This document shows, in pieces, positions 38,444 through 47,999 of a DNA stretch of 64,000 bases. Within the stretch, counting starts at the first letter, position 1; every line of letters starts with the position of its first letter. Position numbers and translations under genes: made by a program. The DNA comes from Botryococcus braunii (taxonomy: Eukaryota > Chlorophyta > Trebouxiophyceae), in assembly GCA_002005505.1 (NCBI GenBank), contig KV908648.1:63210-127209 (forward strand). Reading direction: 5' to 3'. The notes beneath the pieces are model-generated. The model was not told where the DNA came from, made no database searches, and was given only the letters and a program-made list of their open reading frames with translations.

Positions 38444-38919
38444 TGTCGTAGAATGCACAAGTTAGGGAGAAATTCCAAGTTGTGAGAGAGAGAGAGACAA
38501 GGCCGGATGGCCGACAAGTTGGACGCTCTTTCCAATTACAAGTAACCCCCACCTCACGGAGCTTCCACTCCCTACTTGTGGTCTACTAAGCTTCCAAATT
38601 ACCTGAGTGCGTGTCTTCCCGTGGCTTACGTCTCTATCCGTTCCTTCCCGTGGTTCGTGATCGTGTGTTCACGTTCCTCCAATGGTAGCGCACTAGTCCA
38701 CCAAACCTCTACAATAGTATCTAGAAAATATCCTAGAATCCTACTATGAGAGTAACGTCCATAACTATCCAATGGAATTCGACGGCTAGGAAGCCAAGGC
38801 TAGACGCTAGGCACGTGCGTACTCGCGTTGCTCGTACGACATGTGCGCCACATGTGCGCCTAGGCTAGGGGGTAAGGGAAATGTCTAGAAATGCCGGGAA
38901 ATCCCTACATTCCATCACA
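38444..38919 (-). repeat. Solo LTR of a Ty3-5-like family
   Basis: 476 bp between perfect 5-bp duplications CTTGC (38439-38443 and 38920-38924). On the minus strand it begins TGTGATGGAATGTAGG and ends TCTACGACA. The start resembles the Ty3-5 LTR (TGTAACGGAATGCGAGG, both followed by CATTT-containing sequence). TGTAA is present on the minus strand near 38543. The internal region is absent, as after LTR-LTR recombination. Confidence 0.9.
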
Positions 38920-38924
38920 CTTGC

Positions 38925-39464
38925 GCTCCTCCACTGGGTCATCCTCAGCTTCCCAAAAATTCACGGGAATGGCTGTTGGTGTGCTAGGGACATTGAAATT
39001 GCCTCCCCTCCCATGCGAGGACACTCCTGAGAGCCATTGAGGAGATCCGGGTTGCACCGTAGACATACCCACTCTCTCCCCCCCTCTCAAATGCTCAAGG
39101 AACGTAAGGTCCCTGCTCTCTTTCCATACACCATTGCCTACGTACACTCTATAGGCCTTAGACTGTGGGCAATACCCACTGAACATGCCTAGAATGGTCT
39201 TTGGTCCAAATACAGACCGCTGACCTGGGGGAATGTGAACATGTGCCACACAGCCCCATGTGCGCAAGGAAGCAACATCAGGCTTTACCCCATACAACAT
39301 CTCAGTAGGGGTCAGAGGCCTGCCTGTGGTGGGGCCCACGTTGTAAAGCAGAGTGGCAGACTCCAATGCCTCCTTCCATAGGGAAGGGTCTGCTGCAGCG
39401 TGCACCAACAGGGTCCTTGTGCGCTCCTTCAGTGTTTGATTCATGCGTTTAGCAAGTCCATTTT
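38925..39464 (-). pseudogene. cop5 integrase, C-terminal part
   Basis: Minus strand from the cop4 junction: NGLAKRMNQTLKERTRTLL (last catalytic Glu replaced: AERMNR is AKRMNQ here), ALESATLLYNVGPTTGRPL, GVKPDVASLRTWGCVAHVHI, FSGYCPQSKAYRVYVGNGVW, then the linker to FWEAEDDPVEERK, where the solo LTR begins. Confidence 0.88.
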
Positions 39465-40002
39465 TGTAAAAGGTTATGGACATTGGCGTATCCTGTAAGC
39501 AAGCAGACAGGTCGTAAGTTTGTGCCTCTCCAGCTACAGTCCTCGACGACTGTCTGCTCTTTAGACACATGCAACTGCATGAACAAGACTGGCATCCTTA
39601 TGTGCCCAGTATCTTTCCAAACCAGTTTCGTTACAGGTTGATCAGTCAATGAGCATCTACACACGGATAAGGTCCTGACGGCTGAAAGCAAGTACCTTCC
39701 TATACTCAATCAAGACTCCGTCCCTTAGCGTTTTGGGAGACTTGGTTGTACACTAACATGGTTCACTTACAAACAAGCAATCAAGCATGAACACATTACC
39801 AATACACACCCTGCGTCACCGCACCTGTAAGCAAGCAGACATGTCGTAAGTTCGTGCCTCTCCAGCTACAGTCCTCGACGACTGTCTGCTCTTTAGACAC
39901 ATGCAACTGCATGAACAAGACTGGCATCCTTATGTGCCCAGTATCTTTCCAAACCAGTTGCTCGACTATGCGGTGATTGCAGCTTTAAGAGTCCTTTCAC
40001 AC
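39465..40002 (-). repeat. cop4 3' LTR, distal segment
   Basis: The R copies, spacer and tail of the cop4 3' LTR, ending (minus strand) TTTTACA at 39465. The break at 40002/47783 has cop6 target duplication CACAC (39998-40002 and 47778-47782). The uninterrupted version is seen in the cop4 5' LTR at 53515-53560. Confidence 0.9.
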
Positions 40003-40549
40003 TGTTGTGTAAACTGATAGGTACGTATAGATACGTGATGGCAAACGTACAAGGGTACTATCAGTTTAACATGTGGTTTTAGGAAACATTGTATAACTAG
40101 AACCTCTCCACGTGTGGAGTACAAGTAAGAGGATGCGCCTGATTGCGTGTCTAGGGTTAATGTATTGTGATCAGTTTGGTTGATCATATAGAGACCTCCA
40201 TGCAGTACAGGTCTTGTACTGGTGACGATGTGTCACAAGTAATAGACTCCAGTGAGCGTGTACACGTGTATAAGTTCAGGATTTGTGGTACAGTTGTAAG
40301 GCTACACGATGGCATAGGGCCGTGTCAGGGTTCTTTATGTGGCCATGCAGTACGGTACAGCCTCTCGAAAGGAACTGTCCCGTTACCGCCGGTTACGATC
40401 AGGAGGTATAGAAACGCCAGATCGCGAGCAAGCTTGGCAGTCTCGATGGGGTGTGGAATGCATCTGGGCTTCGAGCTCCAAGCTGAATAGTGTTTGCTCT
40501 GTATTGAAGGACTGCTTGATATACTGCTGTCACATTCATTTCAATACAG

Positions 40550-40672
40550 GTAAGCTTGCGATCGCTGGCAAGGGTAACGGTCGCAGTCGTGTGGCTGCGA
40601 TCGTAGGCGTTAAGCACATGCATACTGATGTTTCTGCTGATTATGAAACATTACATTGGTCTTGTGTTGCAG
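40550..40672 (+). other. Intron 1 in cop6 R copy 1
   Basis: 123 bp, GTAAGC to TTGCAG, between ATACAG and GAGCTGC. The junction without it, ATACAGGAGCTGC, occurs in R copy 2 (41220), in the 3' LTR and in cop0 (minus). Confidence 0.9.
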
Positions 40673-40751
40673 GAGCTGCATTGCTTGTATGTTACTGTTG
40701 TGCGAACAGTAAGGCTATTTGTGTGTGACGAGTTGCACACTGGGTATAGCG

Positions 40752-40837
40752 GTGAGTACAGATACGTATAACAAGCTTGCTCCTGCAGGTTAAATAACTG
40801 TTTTGTTTTGATCTCTGATGATCCACATATTGTGCAG
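40752..40837 (+). other. Intron 2 in cop6 R copy 1
   Basis: 86 bp, GTGAGT to GTGCAG, between TATAGCG and ATTGGTTG. Absent from R copy 2 and from cop0. Confidence 0.9.
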
Positions 40838-40909
40838 ATTGGTTGGGAGTAGCCATTAAACTCCTGGGACTGCTGAAGGGCCAAGGGTGTCCTGATCGGA
40901 GAGCAGTCG

Positions 40910-41013
40910 GTACGTACACATATGTGGATAGGTTGCGTGTGTGTTTTATATGGTTTAGATATATTTTATGGACACTGATGAACCCACAAGTAAATCGTAA
41001 CGCTCGGGTGCAG
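40910..41013 (+). other. Intron 3 in cop6 R copy 1
   Basis: 104 bp, GTACGT to GTGCAG, between CAGTCG and GCAGATAT. Absent from R copy 2 and from cop0. Confidence 0.9.
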
Positions 41014-41505
41014 GCAGATATAGACGGCAGTGCGAGCACTGGTCTATATAGACATTGAGAGTACTTGGTGGTGTTCACAGGTAAATATACGTAAACCATT
41101 TGTAACCAGTCTCGATGGGGTGTGGAATGCATCTGGGCTTCGAGCTCCAAGCTGAATAGTGTTTGCTCTGTATTGAAGGACTGCTTGATATACTGCTGTC
41201 ACATTCATTTCAATACAGGAGCTGCATTGCTTGTATGTTACTGTTGTGCGAACAGTAAGGCTATTTGTGTGTGACGAGTTGCACACTGGGTATAGCGATT
41301 GGTTGGGAGTAGCCATTAAACTCCTGGGACTGCTGAAGGGCCAAGGGTGTCCTGATCGGAGAGCAGTCGGCAGATATAGACGGCAGTGCGAGCACTGGTC
41401 TATATAGACATTGAAAGTACTTGGTGGTGTTCACAGGGGATACGTCTCTCTTCATGCAAACGGACCGCTGACGGTTACGGCAGCCTCCACTCAATACACT
41501 ACAAA

Positions 41506-41518
41506 GGTCATGGGCCCA
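41506..41518 (+). promoter_or_regulatory. cop6 primer-binding site
   Basis: GGTCATGGGCCCA, two bases (AA) after the LTR, one mismatch from the GGTTATGGGCCCA of other copies. cop0 has the same AA spacer. Confidence 0.75.
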
Positions 41519-41529
41519 CCGCTCGTTGC

Positions 41530-41664
41530 ATGCAAGACGACGACGTCATCCTGATAGAAGACACTAGAGAGAAAAGAGCCACGCGGGGCCGTACGGTCAG
41601 TGGGGCTGCAGATAGAGTCAGAGTGGTAAAGATACACTCTGAAAGACAAGTGGTTACTGATTAG
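41530..41664 (+). CDS. cop6 stunted leader ORF
   Basis: 44 codons, ATG 11 bases after the primer site, as in cop0. The N-terminus QDDDVILIEDTREK parallels cop0 PEEEVIVIEDTPEP: an acidic flank around an aliphatic VIxI core. A basic Arg-rich stretch follows, then a stop at 41664, far short of the 326 codons in cop0. It is probably a remnant, or a minimal peptide kept for its N-terminus. Confidence 0.55.
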   Translation: MQDDDVILIEDTREKRATRGRTVSGAADRVRVVKIHSERQVVTD

Positions 41665-44600
41665 TAGCCAGCAGTACAGTGAGAGAGCAGCTGCAAAACA
41701 GGCGAGCGGGCTCGGGGTTTGAGACGACTGGATGGAGCTACATCGACAATTGGCTCCATTAGACAACATCGGATACGGCTTGCAACCTGGAGAGTTGTGC
41801 ATGTGGCAATGGGGATGCACCTTCTCATTGATTGTGGCCGAGCCAAATGATGTGTCATTTGAAAGATTGGGTTGTTGTTTGTATGCTTGCTTCAGGGGTG
41901 GTTGTTGTGAAAATGCTGGTTGGCGTGAAAGAGCGCAGTTGCATTTGATATCATTGATGTGTGGTGATGTGGAGTTTCAGCCAGGGTGATTACATAATTC
42001 ACATCACGGTGCATGGTACCAAATGTACTTTGGGAGCGTGATTTGGTGCTGTGTGAAGATCAAGATGTTGGGAGATTGCATGCAAGAGGAGTGAGTGGCT
42101 TCTTGTGAAGTTGTTGAAGCTATTATATCAGAGGCATGTGATGACTGGGTTTTGTTGATATCATGTTCATTGTTGAGTGAACATTGGAGTTCAAAATCCT
42201 TAGTGTATGTAAATCACTTAAAAGCGTGAGTCAGTTTTGGCATTGTGAAGCAATGAAGTGGAGGGAATATGGCTGGTCTGACTGGGCTGGCATGAGTAAA
42301 AGTGAGCATGACACTAATTTTGAGTTGCATTGATTGAGGATGCAGGGGAAGAGGATGGCTTGCGGGCTCATTGAGTACCTCAAAGCAACTCCTGCTGGAG
42401 CTGGCCCCACGATGAGGTGTCATTGGGGGCACATCCTCTCGGGCGGTCTACAGTTTCTTCTGTAGGTTTGTCCTATTGATGTTAGGATTTAAGCCTGAAC
42501 CAAGAAAAAGAAAAGGGGGCTCTTGGCAGGAGCCTACTTGGTGTCGAAGAGACAGTGATAATGAGTATGTGCAAGTTATGTATGTACATGGGCTGAGTTA
42601 CATGATACTAGATTGGGTGTAGAGTTAGTATGAATTGTCTCTGGTGCACATTCATCTGCATGTGTGTGTTGTAGGATAGTGCAGCACATGCATATCTTAA
42701 TCAACAGAGGGACTTGTTGATCAAGATAAGATATATAGGGTTGAGTGAGGATGAGAAATTGCATGGCAGCAACTAGAGCCTAAAAGTGTGTGAGCTGAGT
42801 ATGCTGTCCAAATGTGGGAGTGTTTGGGCCAAAGCTGATGCATAATTGGGTCATGAGAAGTTTAAAAGTTATCGGTGCGATCACGCGTTTAGGTGGTGAA
42901 GACTGGCTTTGCACCAAATTATTAGTGCTTTACCATGATGGCTTAAGGTAATGGCAATTGTCTTCAAACCTTGTGCCCAGATCTATGAAAGGGGAAATCA
43001 GAGTGGTTAGCGCAGAAATATTGGAGTGAGTAGGTTTCAGGTTATCGTTGCGTAAACGTGTGGGTTTCCAAGACTCAGGTTCTTGCCCGGAAGAGGGAGG
43101 GGAGTTTTGGGAGACGCAAAGAAGTGTACCTGGGGCTCAGAAAGTTGAGATGTGAGATCCTTCAAGCTCTACACCATCAGTTTTGAAAGTACAGAGGATT
43201 TCAAGTTGATTATGGGACTGATCATGATCCAGAGAGAGTAGACTTGGGAAGGAAAAATTGAGCAGGGTAGTGGAAATCTGGTATTCCTTTGAGGGTTCTG
43301 GGGAAGATGTAAATGTTAGTACTGCATCAGGTTGTGGTACATAAAGGGTGAAATCTGGATTAGATGATAAAGAATTGTTGGGGTACATGAGTTGTGATAA
43401 AAACACTTGGAACACATTCACAGTGATGGGATGGGTTGCAGTAGAAAGAGGGTGCTCTTCACATCAAAAACAAAAGAGGAAGGGGATGACAAGAAATGCT
43501 TAAATTTTGCTCAACAGTTGGTAGCAGAGTTAGAGCATCCATGGTGCATTTTGGTTCAAAAGGTTTAAACATAGAGGAGGGAAGTTCATGCCAAATTGGA
43601 CTGAGGTATCCTAGTATGGAGTAGGCATTTAATCCTCCTAATGTTGTGGTTGGGAATCCAAGAAAACAAAGGGATGAGATATTTCCTGTCTTGTTTTTGG
43701 TTGGTTTAGATGTTTAGGCATGTAGCTGAGAGTCAGGGGTAGGACTCAAGTAGCTGTACTTGCTTAAAACTCCTTGGAGACAGCATGTTTCGATCAACTC
43801 ATATGTCATGAGGGATGTGCCTGTGTGTATGTTTACACTAGCACCATGATCTGAAGATTTACATATGGCTGGATTGCCAGGTCATGCTTATGATTACGAT
43901 TGCATGTGTTAAGATGGGGCATCTGTTCTTGTTGAGAGCAGTTGCTGCCTTAATGGTGAGTATTTGTTGGAATATTGGTGCAAGGGGGACCATTCTGATG
44001 AGAGGCTGGTCACTTCCTTGTTTCCTGTGACAATTTTCTGACAAGATAAGACATGATGTTGATTGGAGTATTGAGGTGGGGATGGGCCATGATGTGTGAT
44101 GGCTGGAATACTCTTGTGTGTGTGACAGACAACCTTTTGAGGTGAAATCTAGTTGAGAAGATACTGCACATTGTTAAGGATTGTAATTTTTCCTCCAGGG
44201 TAGTCAACTTAATTCTACAATCTTCTGTAGAGTTGTTAAGATTTTGGTTAAAATTGGAAAGGGGTTGTGGCTGGTTAAGTGCTTTCAGACATCGTTGCGC
44301 TGGTGCGCAGCGTGCAAGATTGCCACTAGAAACACTTGGAAAGAGGTCTTTTAGTGTGGCATTACGGTTTAGATAATTTTTTTAAGAAAATACTTAGACA
44401 ATTTGGTGTGAACTGAGTGTTCTCCTGGTCCTGAATGGCTCAGGGAGGCCTTGTAGCTCTTACTGCACAGAAAACGTGCTAGGTCTAGTTCTCACACGTT
44501 AGTGAGAGAGACTGCACGTCGATTTCTGGTTTTACGGTTCGACTCGAGTGAGTTCGAGTGGTAGTCACGCGGTTTTAAGCTTGACACTCCGCGTCGAATC

Positions 44601-45470
44601 GTGAATTTTGTTGATCGGGGTACTGTTCGATACTCCGGACGATTCGTGGTTCGAATCTCCTAAGTTGTTTTTACCACTTGAGTTCGAGTGGTAGTCACGC
44701 GGTTTAGGCTTAAGACTCCGTGTCGAAGTGTGAATCCTGTTGATCGAGGTACTGGTCGATACTCCGGACGATTCGTGGTTCGAATCTCTTAAGTTGTTTT
44801 AACCTCATGATTTATCTCAGCCATGGTTATTGGCTGGGACCTTGCTGAGGATCTTTTGTGTTTTGGCCCTTGAACATTTGGTCACTGTGTGTGTGTGCCG
44901 TGCATCTCCCCAGGGTTTGAGGGGAGGTATTTGGAAACACTTAAGTATGTACTGACAGCCTTGTTTGTTGTCGGCGCTGAGCTCTCTACTGGTTGGTTGA
45001 GTACAATGGTAGAACTCATTAATTGGATTGCATTGCAGTTTGTTGCATGATATGCATCTTGTTTGCAGGTACTGGAGTGTACCTGGAAACTATATAGTGG
45101 TTTTAACAATAGAAGTGTTGGTTGGGGACTGCTAATTTGTAGTCCCGCGCTTCTGGTTATTCAAGCTTTGTGAATTGAGGTGGTTGGCACCTTATGGTAG
45201 AGGGTTGGTTCTGCTAACAACGGTGGTTCTAGACTAGTAAGTAATGTTAAGAGTGCTCGTACCTTTCTTGAAGGGGGAAGGGACAGCATGTAGTACATGT
45301 TTGTGTTGTGGTCATCAAAGAAAAAGTTGTACTTTGGATTCTTGCTGTGTTCCAATGCCAGGATGAGTACCGGTCGGGGGAAGCAAAGGAACGGGGAAGC
45401 AAGAAGTTGGTACGAAGTATTCTCAGATCTTTGGGGAAGAGAATGCGGGTTCTGGATCTTCACGGCCGGA
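41665..45470 (+). other. cop6 internal non-coding region
   Basis: About 3.8 kb where gag, protease, integrase and most of RT should be. I see no copia domain in any frame, only short ORFs. It contains TTATCGNTGCG-like motifs (42872, 43043, and a weaker one at 44292) and a tandem repeat at 44551-44810. The sequence may be captured host DNA or a highly decayed spacer. Confidence 0.75.
44551..44810 (+). repeat. Tandem duplication, 130-bp unit, tRNA-like boxes
   Basis: Two units (44551-44680 and 44681-44810) about 90% alike, each starting AGTTCGAGTGGTAGTCACGC. Each holds GTGGTTCGAATCT, a match to the B box, and TAGTCACGCGGTT, resembling the D arm of class II tRNAs. A further B-box-like ACGGTTCGACTCG is at 44534. 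Whether these are tRNA relics is uncertain. Confidence 0.55.
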
Positions 45471-46121
45471 CCGACACCGGTACTTGGAGCTCATCGGATC
45501 GCTGCAATATTTGGCCAATATCACACGGCCAGACATCTCACATGCAGTTAGCCTGCTGGCACGTTATCGTGCAGCCCCAACCACTGCACACATGCGTGCA
45601 GGGTTGAGGATTGTGAGGTATCTGTTAGGTACCAAGGATACGGGATTGGTGTACGAAGGAAAGGGGAAGCAAAGTCTGACTGGCTTTGTTGACTCTGATT
45701 TTGCGGGGGATGTTGATACAAGAAAATCAACACCGGTTTCGTGTTCATGCTAAATAGGGGAGCAGTGTCGTGGGGAAGTAAGAAGCAACAATCAGTTGCG
45801 ACTTCAACTGTTGAGGCCGAGTTTATTGCGGCAAGTCACGCAATAAAGGAAGGTGTGTGGCTTGGGAGCTTGTTGGAGGAGCTTGGTCAGGCAGTGTCGG
45901 GTGTAGAATTGAGGATGGACAACATGGGTTGTATTGCAAATCTGCAGAACCACGTGTTGTCCAAATACATCAAGCACATTAGCGTGTGCTATCATCAAGC
46001 GAGGGAGAAGCTGCATGGGGGCAAATCACGCCAGTGTACGTCAGCACAGAAGACAATGTGGCTGATATTTTCACAAAGCCGTTGGCCGGTCCTGTCTTCC
46101 CCAAGCACCGTGACAGCTTGA
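45471..46121 (+). pseudogene. cop6 RT end and RNase H remnant
   Basis: ELIGSLQYLANITRPDISHAV, then RNase H: FVDSDFAGDVDTRKST, frameshift near 45740, then RGAVSWGSKKQQSVATSTVEAEFIA, DNMGCIANLQNH, HQAREKLHGG, frameshift, and traces of the DIFTKPLAGPVFPKH end in another frame (46060-46110). Without RT core or integrase it cannot act alone. Confidence 0.88.
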
Positions 46122-46262
46122 GAATGGGTTAACCCTAGAGAGTTGAAGTTCTAGGGCTTTAGGGCTTTAGGGCTTCACAGTGCCTAAGTTAACTCGGAAG
46201 AGTAGTGCGTTGACTGGAACAATTGAACTCATCATTATTGAACGTTGTTATAAATGTTTTCT

Positions 46263-46274
46263 AAAAGGGGAAGA
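46263..46274 (+). promoter_or_regulatory. cop6 PPT
   Basis: AAAAGGGGAAGA close to the 3' LTR start at 46276. Confidence 0.75.
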
Positions 46275-46275
46275 T

Positions 46276-47777
46276 TGTTGTGTAAACTGATAGGTACGTA
46301 TAGATACGTGATGGCAAACGTACAAGGGTACTATCAGTTTAACATGTGGTTTTAGGAAACATTGTATAACTAGAACCTCTCCACGTGTGGAGTACAAGTA
46401 AGAGGATGCGCCTGATTGCGTGTCTAGGGTTAATGTATTGTGATCAGTTTGGTTGATCATATAGAGACCTCCATGCAGTACAGGTCTTGTACTGGTGACG
46501 ATGTGTCACAAGTAATAGACTCCAGTGAGCGTGTACACGTGTATAAGTTCAGGATTTGTGGTACAGTTGTAAGGCTACACGATGGCATAGGGCCGTGTCA
46601 GGGTTCTTTATGTGGCCATGCAGTACGGTACAGCCTCTCGAAAGGAACTGTCCCGTTACCGCCGGTTACGATCAGGAGGTATAGAAACGCCAGATCGCGA
46701 GCAAGCTTGGCAGTCTCGATGGGGTGTGGAATGCATCTGGGCTTCGAGCTCCAAGCTGAATAGTGTTTGCTCTGTATTGAAGGACTGCTTGATATACTGC
46801 TGTCACATTCATTTCAATACAGGTAAGCTTGCGATCGCTGGCAAGGGTAACGGTCGCAGTCGTGTGGCTGCGATCGTAGGCGTTAAGCACATGCATACTG
46901 ATGTTTCTGCTGATTATGAAACATTACATGTGTCTTGTGTTGCAGGAGCTGCATTGCTTGTATGTTACTGTTGTGCGAACAGTAAGGCTATTTGTGTGTG
47001 ACGAGTTGCACACTGGGTATAGCGGTGAGTACAGATACGTATAACAAGCTTGCTCCTGCAGGTTAAATAACTGTTTTGTTTTGATCTCTGATGATCCACA
47101 TATTGTGCAGATTGGTTGGGAGTAGCCATTAAACTCCCTGGGACTGCTGAAGGGCCAAGGGTGTCCTGATCGGAGAGCAGTCGGTACGTACACATATGTG
47201 GATAGGTTGCGTGTGTGTTTTATATGGTTTAGATATACTTTATGGACACTGATGAACCCACAAGTAAATCGTAACGCTCGGGTGCAGGCAGATATAGACG
47301 GCAGTGCGAGCACTGGTCTATATAGACATTGAGAGTACTTGGTGGTGTTCACAGGTAAATATACGTAAACCATTTGTAACCAGTCTCGATGGGGTGTGGA
47401 ATGCATCTGGGCTTCGAGCTCCAAGCTGAATAGTGTTTGCTCTGTATTGAAGGACTGCTTGATATACTGCTGTCACATTCATTTCAATACAGGAGCTGCA
47501 TTGCTTGTATGTTACTGTTGTGCGAACAGTAAGGCTATTTGTGTGTGACGAGTTGCACACTGGGTATCGCGATTGGTTGGGAGTAGCCATTAAACTCCTG
47601 GGACTGCTGAAGGGCCAAGGGTGTCCTGATCGGAGAGCAGTCGGCAGATATAGACGGCAGTGCGAGCACCGGTCTATATAGACATTGAGAGTACTTGGTG
47701 GTGTTCACAGGGGATACGTCTCTCTTCATGCAAACGGACCGCTGACGGTTACGGCAGCCTCCACTCAATACACTACA
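46276..47777 (+). repeat. cop6 3' LTR: unspliced R followed by spliced R
   Basis: Same architecture as the 5' LTR: R copy 1 begins at 46711 with the three introns, TGTAAC precedes 47381, R copy 2 is 47381-47710, tail to 47777. Differences from the 5' LTR include one inserted C near 47136 and several substitutions. Confidence 0.93.
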
Positions 47778-47782
47778 CACAC

Positions 47783-47944
47783 TAACGCGTAACCTAGATC
47801 AGATTGTAGCTTATGTTCGAAATCGTCCACACCCTAACGTGTTTTAAGGTACCTTATGTTCTCAATGGACCCATATCCTAATAGTGCACACCTGAAGATC
47901 ACTTAAAACACAAGGCATTCAATAATAATGTTCAGAACTCAACA
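47783..47944 (-). repeat. cop4 3' LTR, U3 start
   Basis: Minus strand from 47944: TGTTGAGTTCTGAACATT, with ACATAAGGTACC and a similar AAGCTACAATC copy of the repeated U3 motif. Preceded (minus) by the PPT GCAAGGGGAAG (47955-47945). Confidence 0.9.
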
Positions 47945-47999
47945 CTTCCCCTTGCCTGCATGCTTTATGTGTATCTTCCTCAAACCTAGTGAATCACGA

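Larger units (their letters stand above)
40003..41503 (+). repeat. cop6 5' LTR: unspliced R followed by spliced R
   Basis: Starts TGTTGTGTAAAC and ends CACTACA. U3 is 40003-40437. R copy 1 is 40438-41080 with three introns. A donor-like GTAAATAT and short spacer end ATTTGTAAC (41098-41106). R copy 2, without introns, is 41107-41436. The tail is 41437-41503. Exon lengths of copy 1 (112, 79, 72, 67) sum to 330, the length of copy 2. I noticed one base difference (GAGAGTAC against GAAAGTAC). Confidence 0.93.
40003..47777 (+). mobile_element. cop6: non-autonomous copia element with large non-coding interior
   Basis: LTRs 40003-41503 (1,501 bp) and 46276-47777 (1,502 bp) differ at about six to eight sites. 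Target duplication CACAC (39998-40002 and 47778-47782). Primer site, stunted leader ORF, about 3.8 kb of non-coding sequence, an RNase H remnant and a PPT. It shares LTR family and leader start with cop0, which is presumably its autonomous relative. Confidence 0.92.

Noticed and set aside
46151..46174. Telomere-like AGGGCTTTAGGGCTTTAGGGCTT
   Set aside because: Only about three imperfect units near the cop6 3' end; no longer array, so not an interstitial telomere call.
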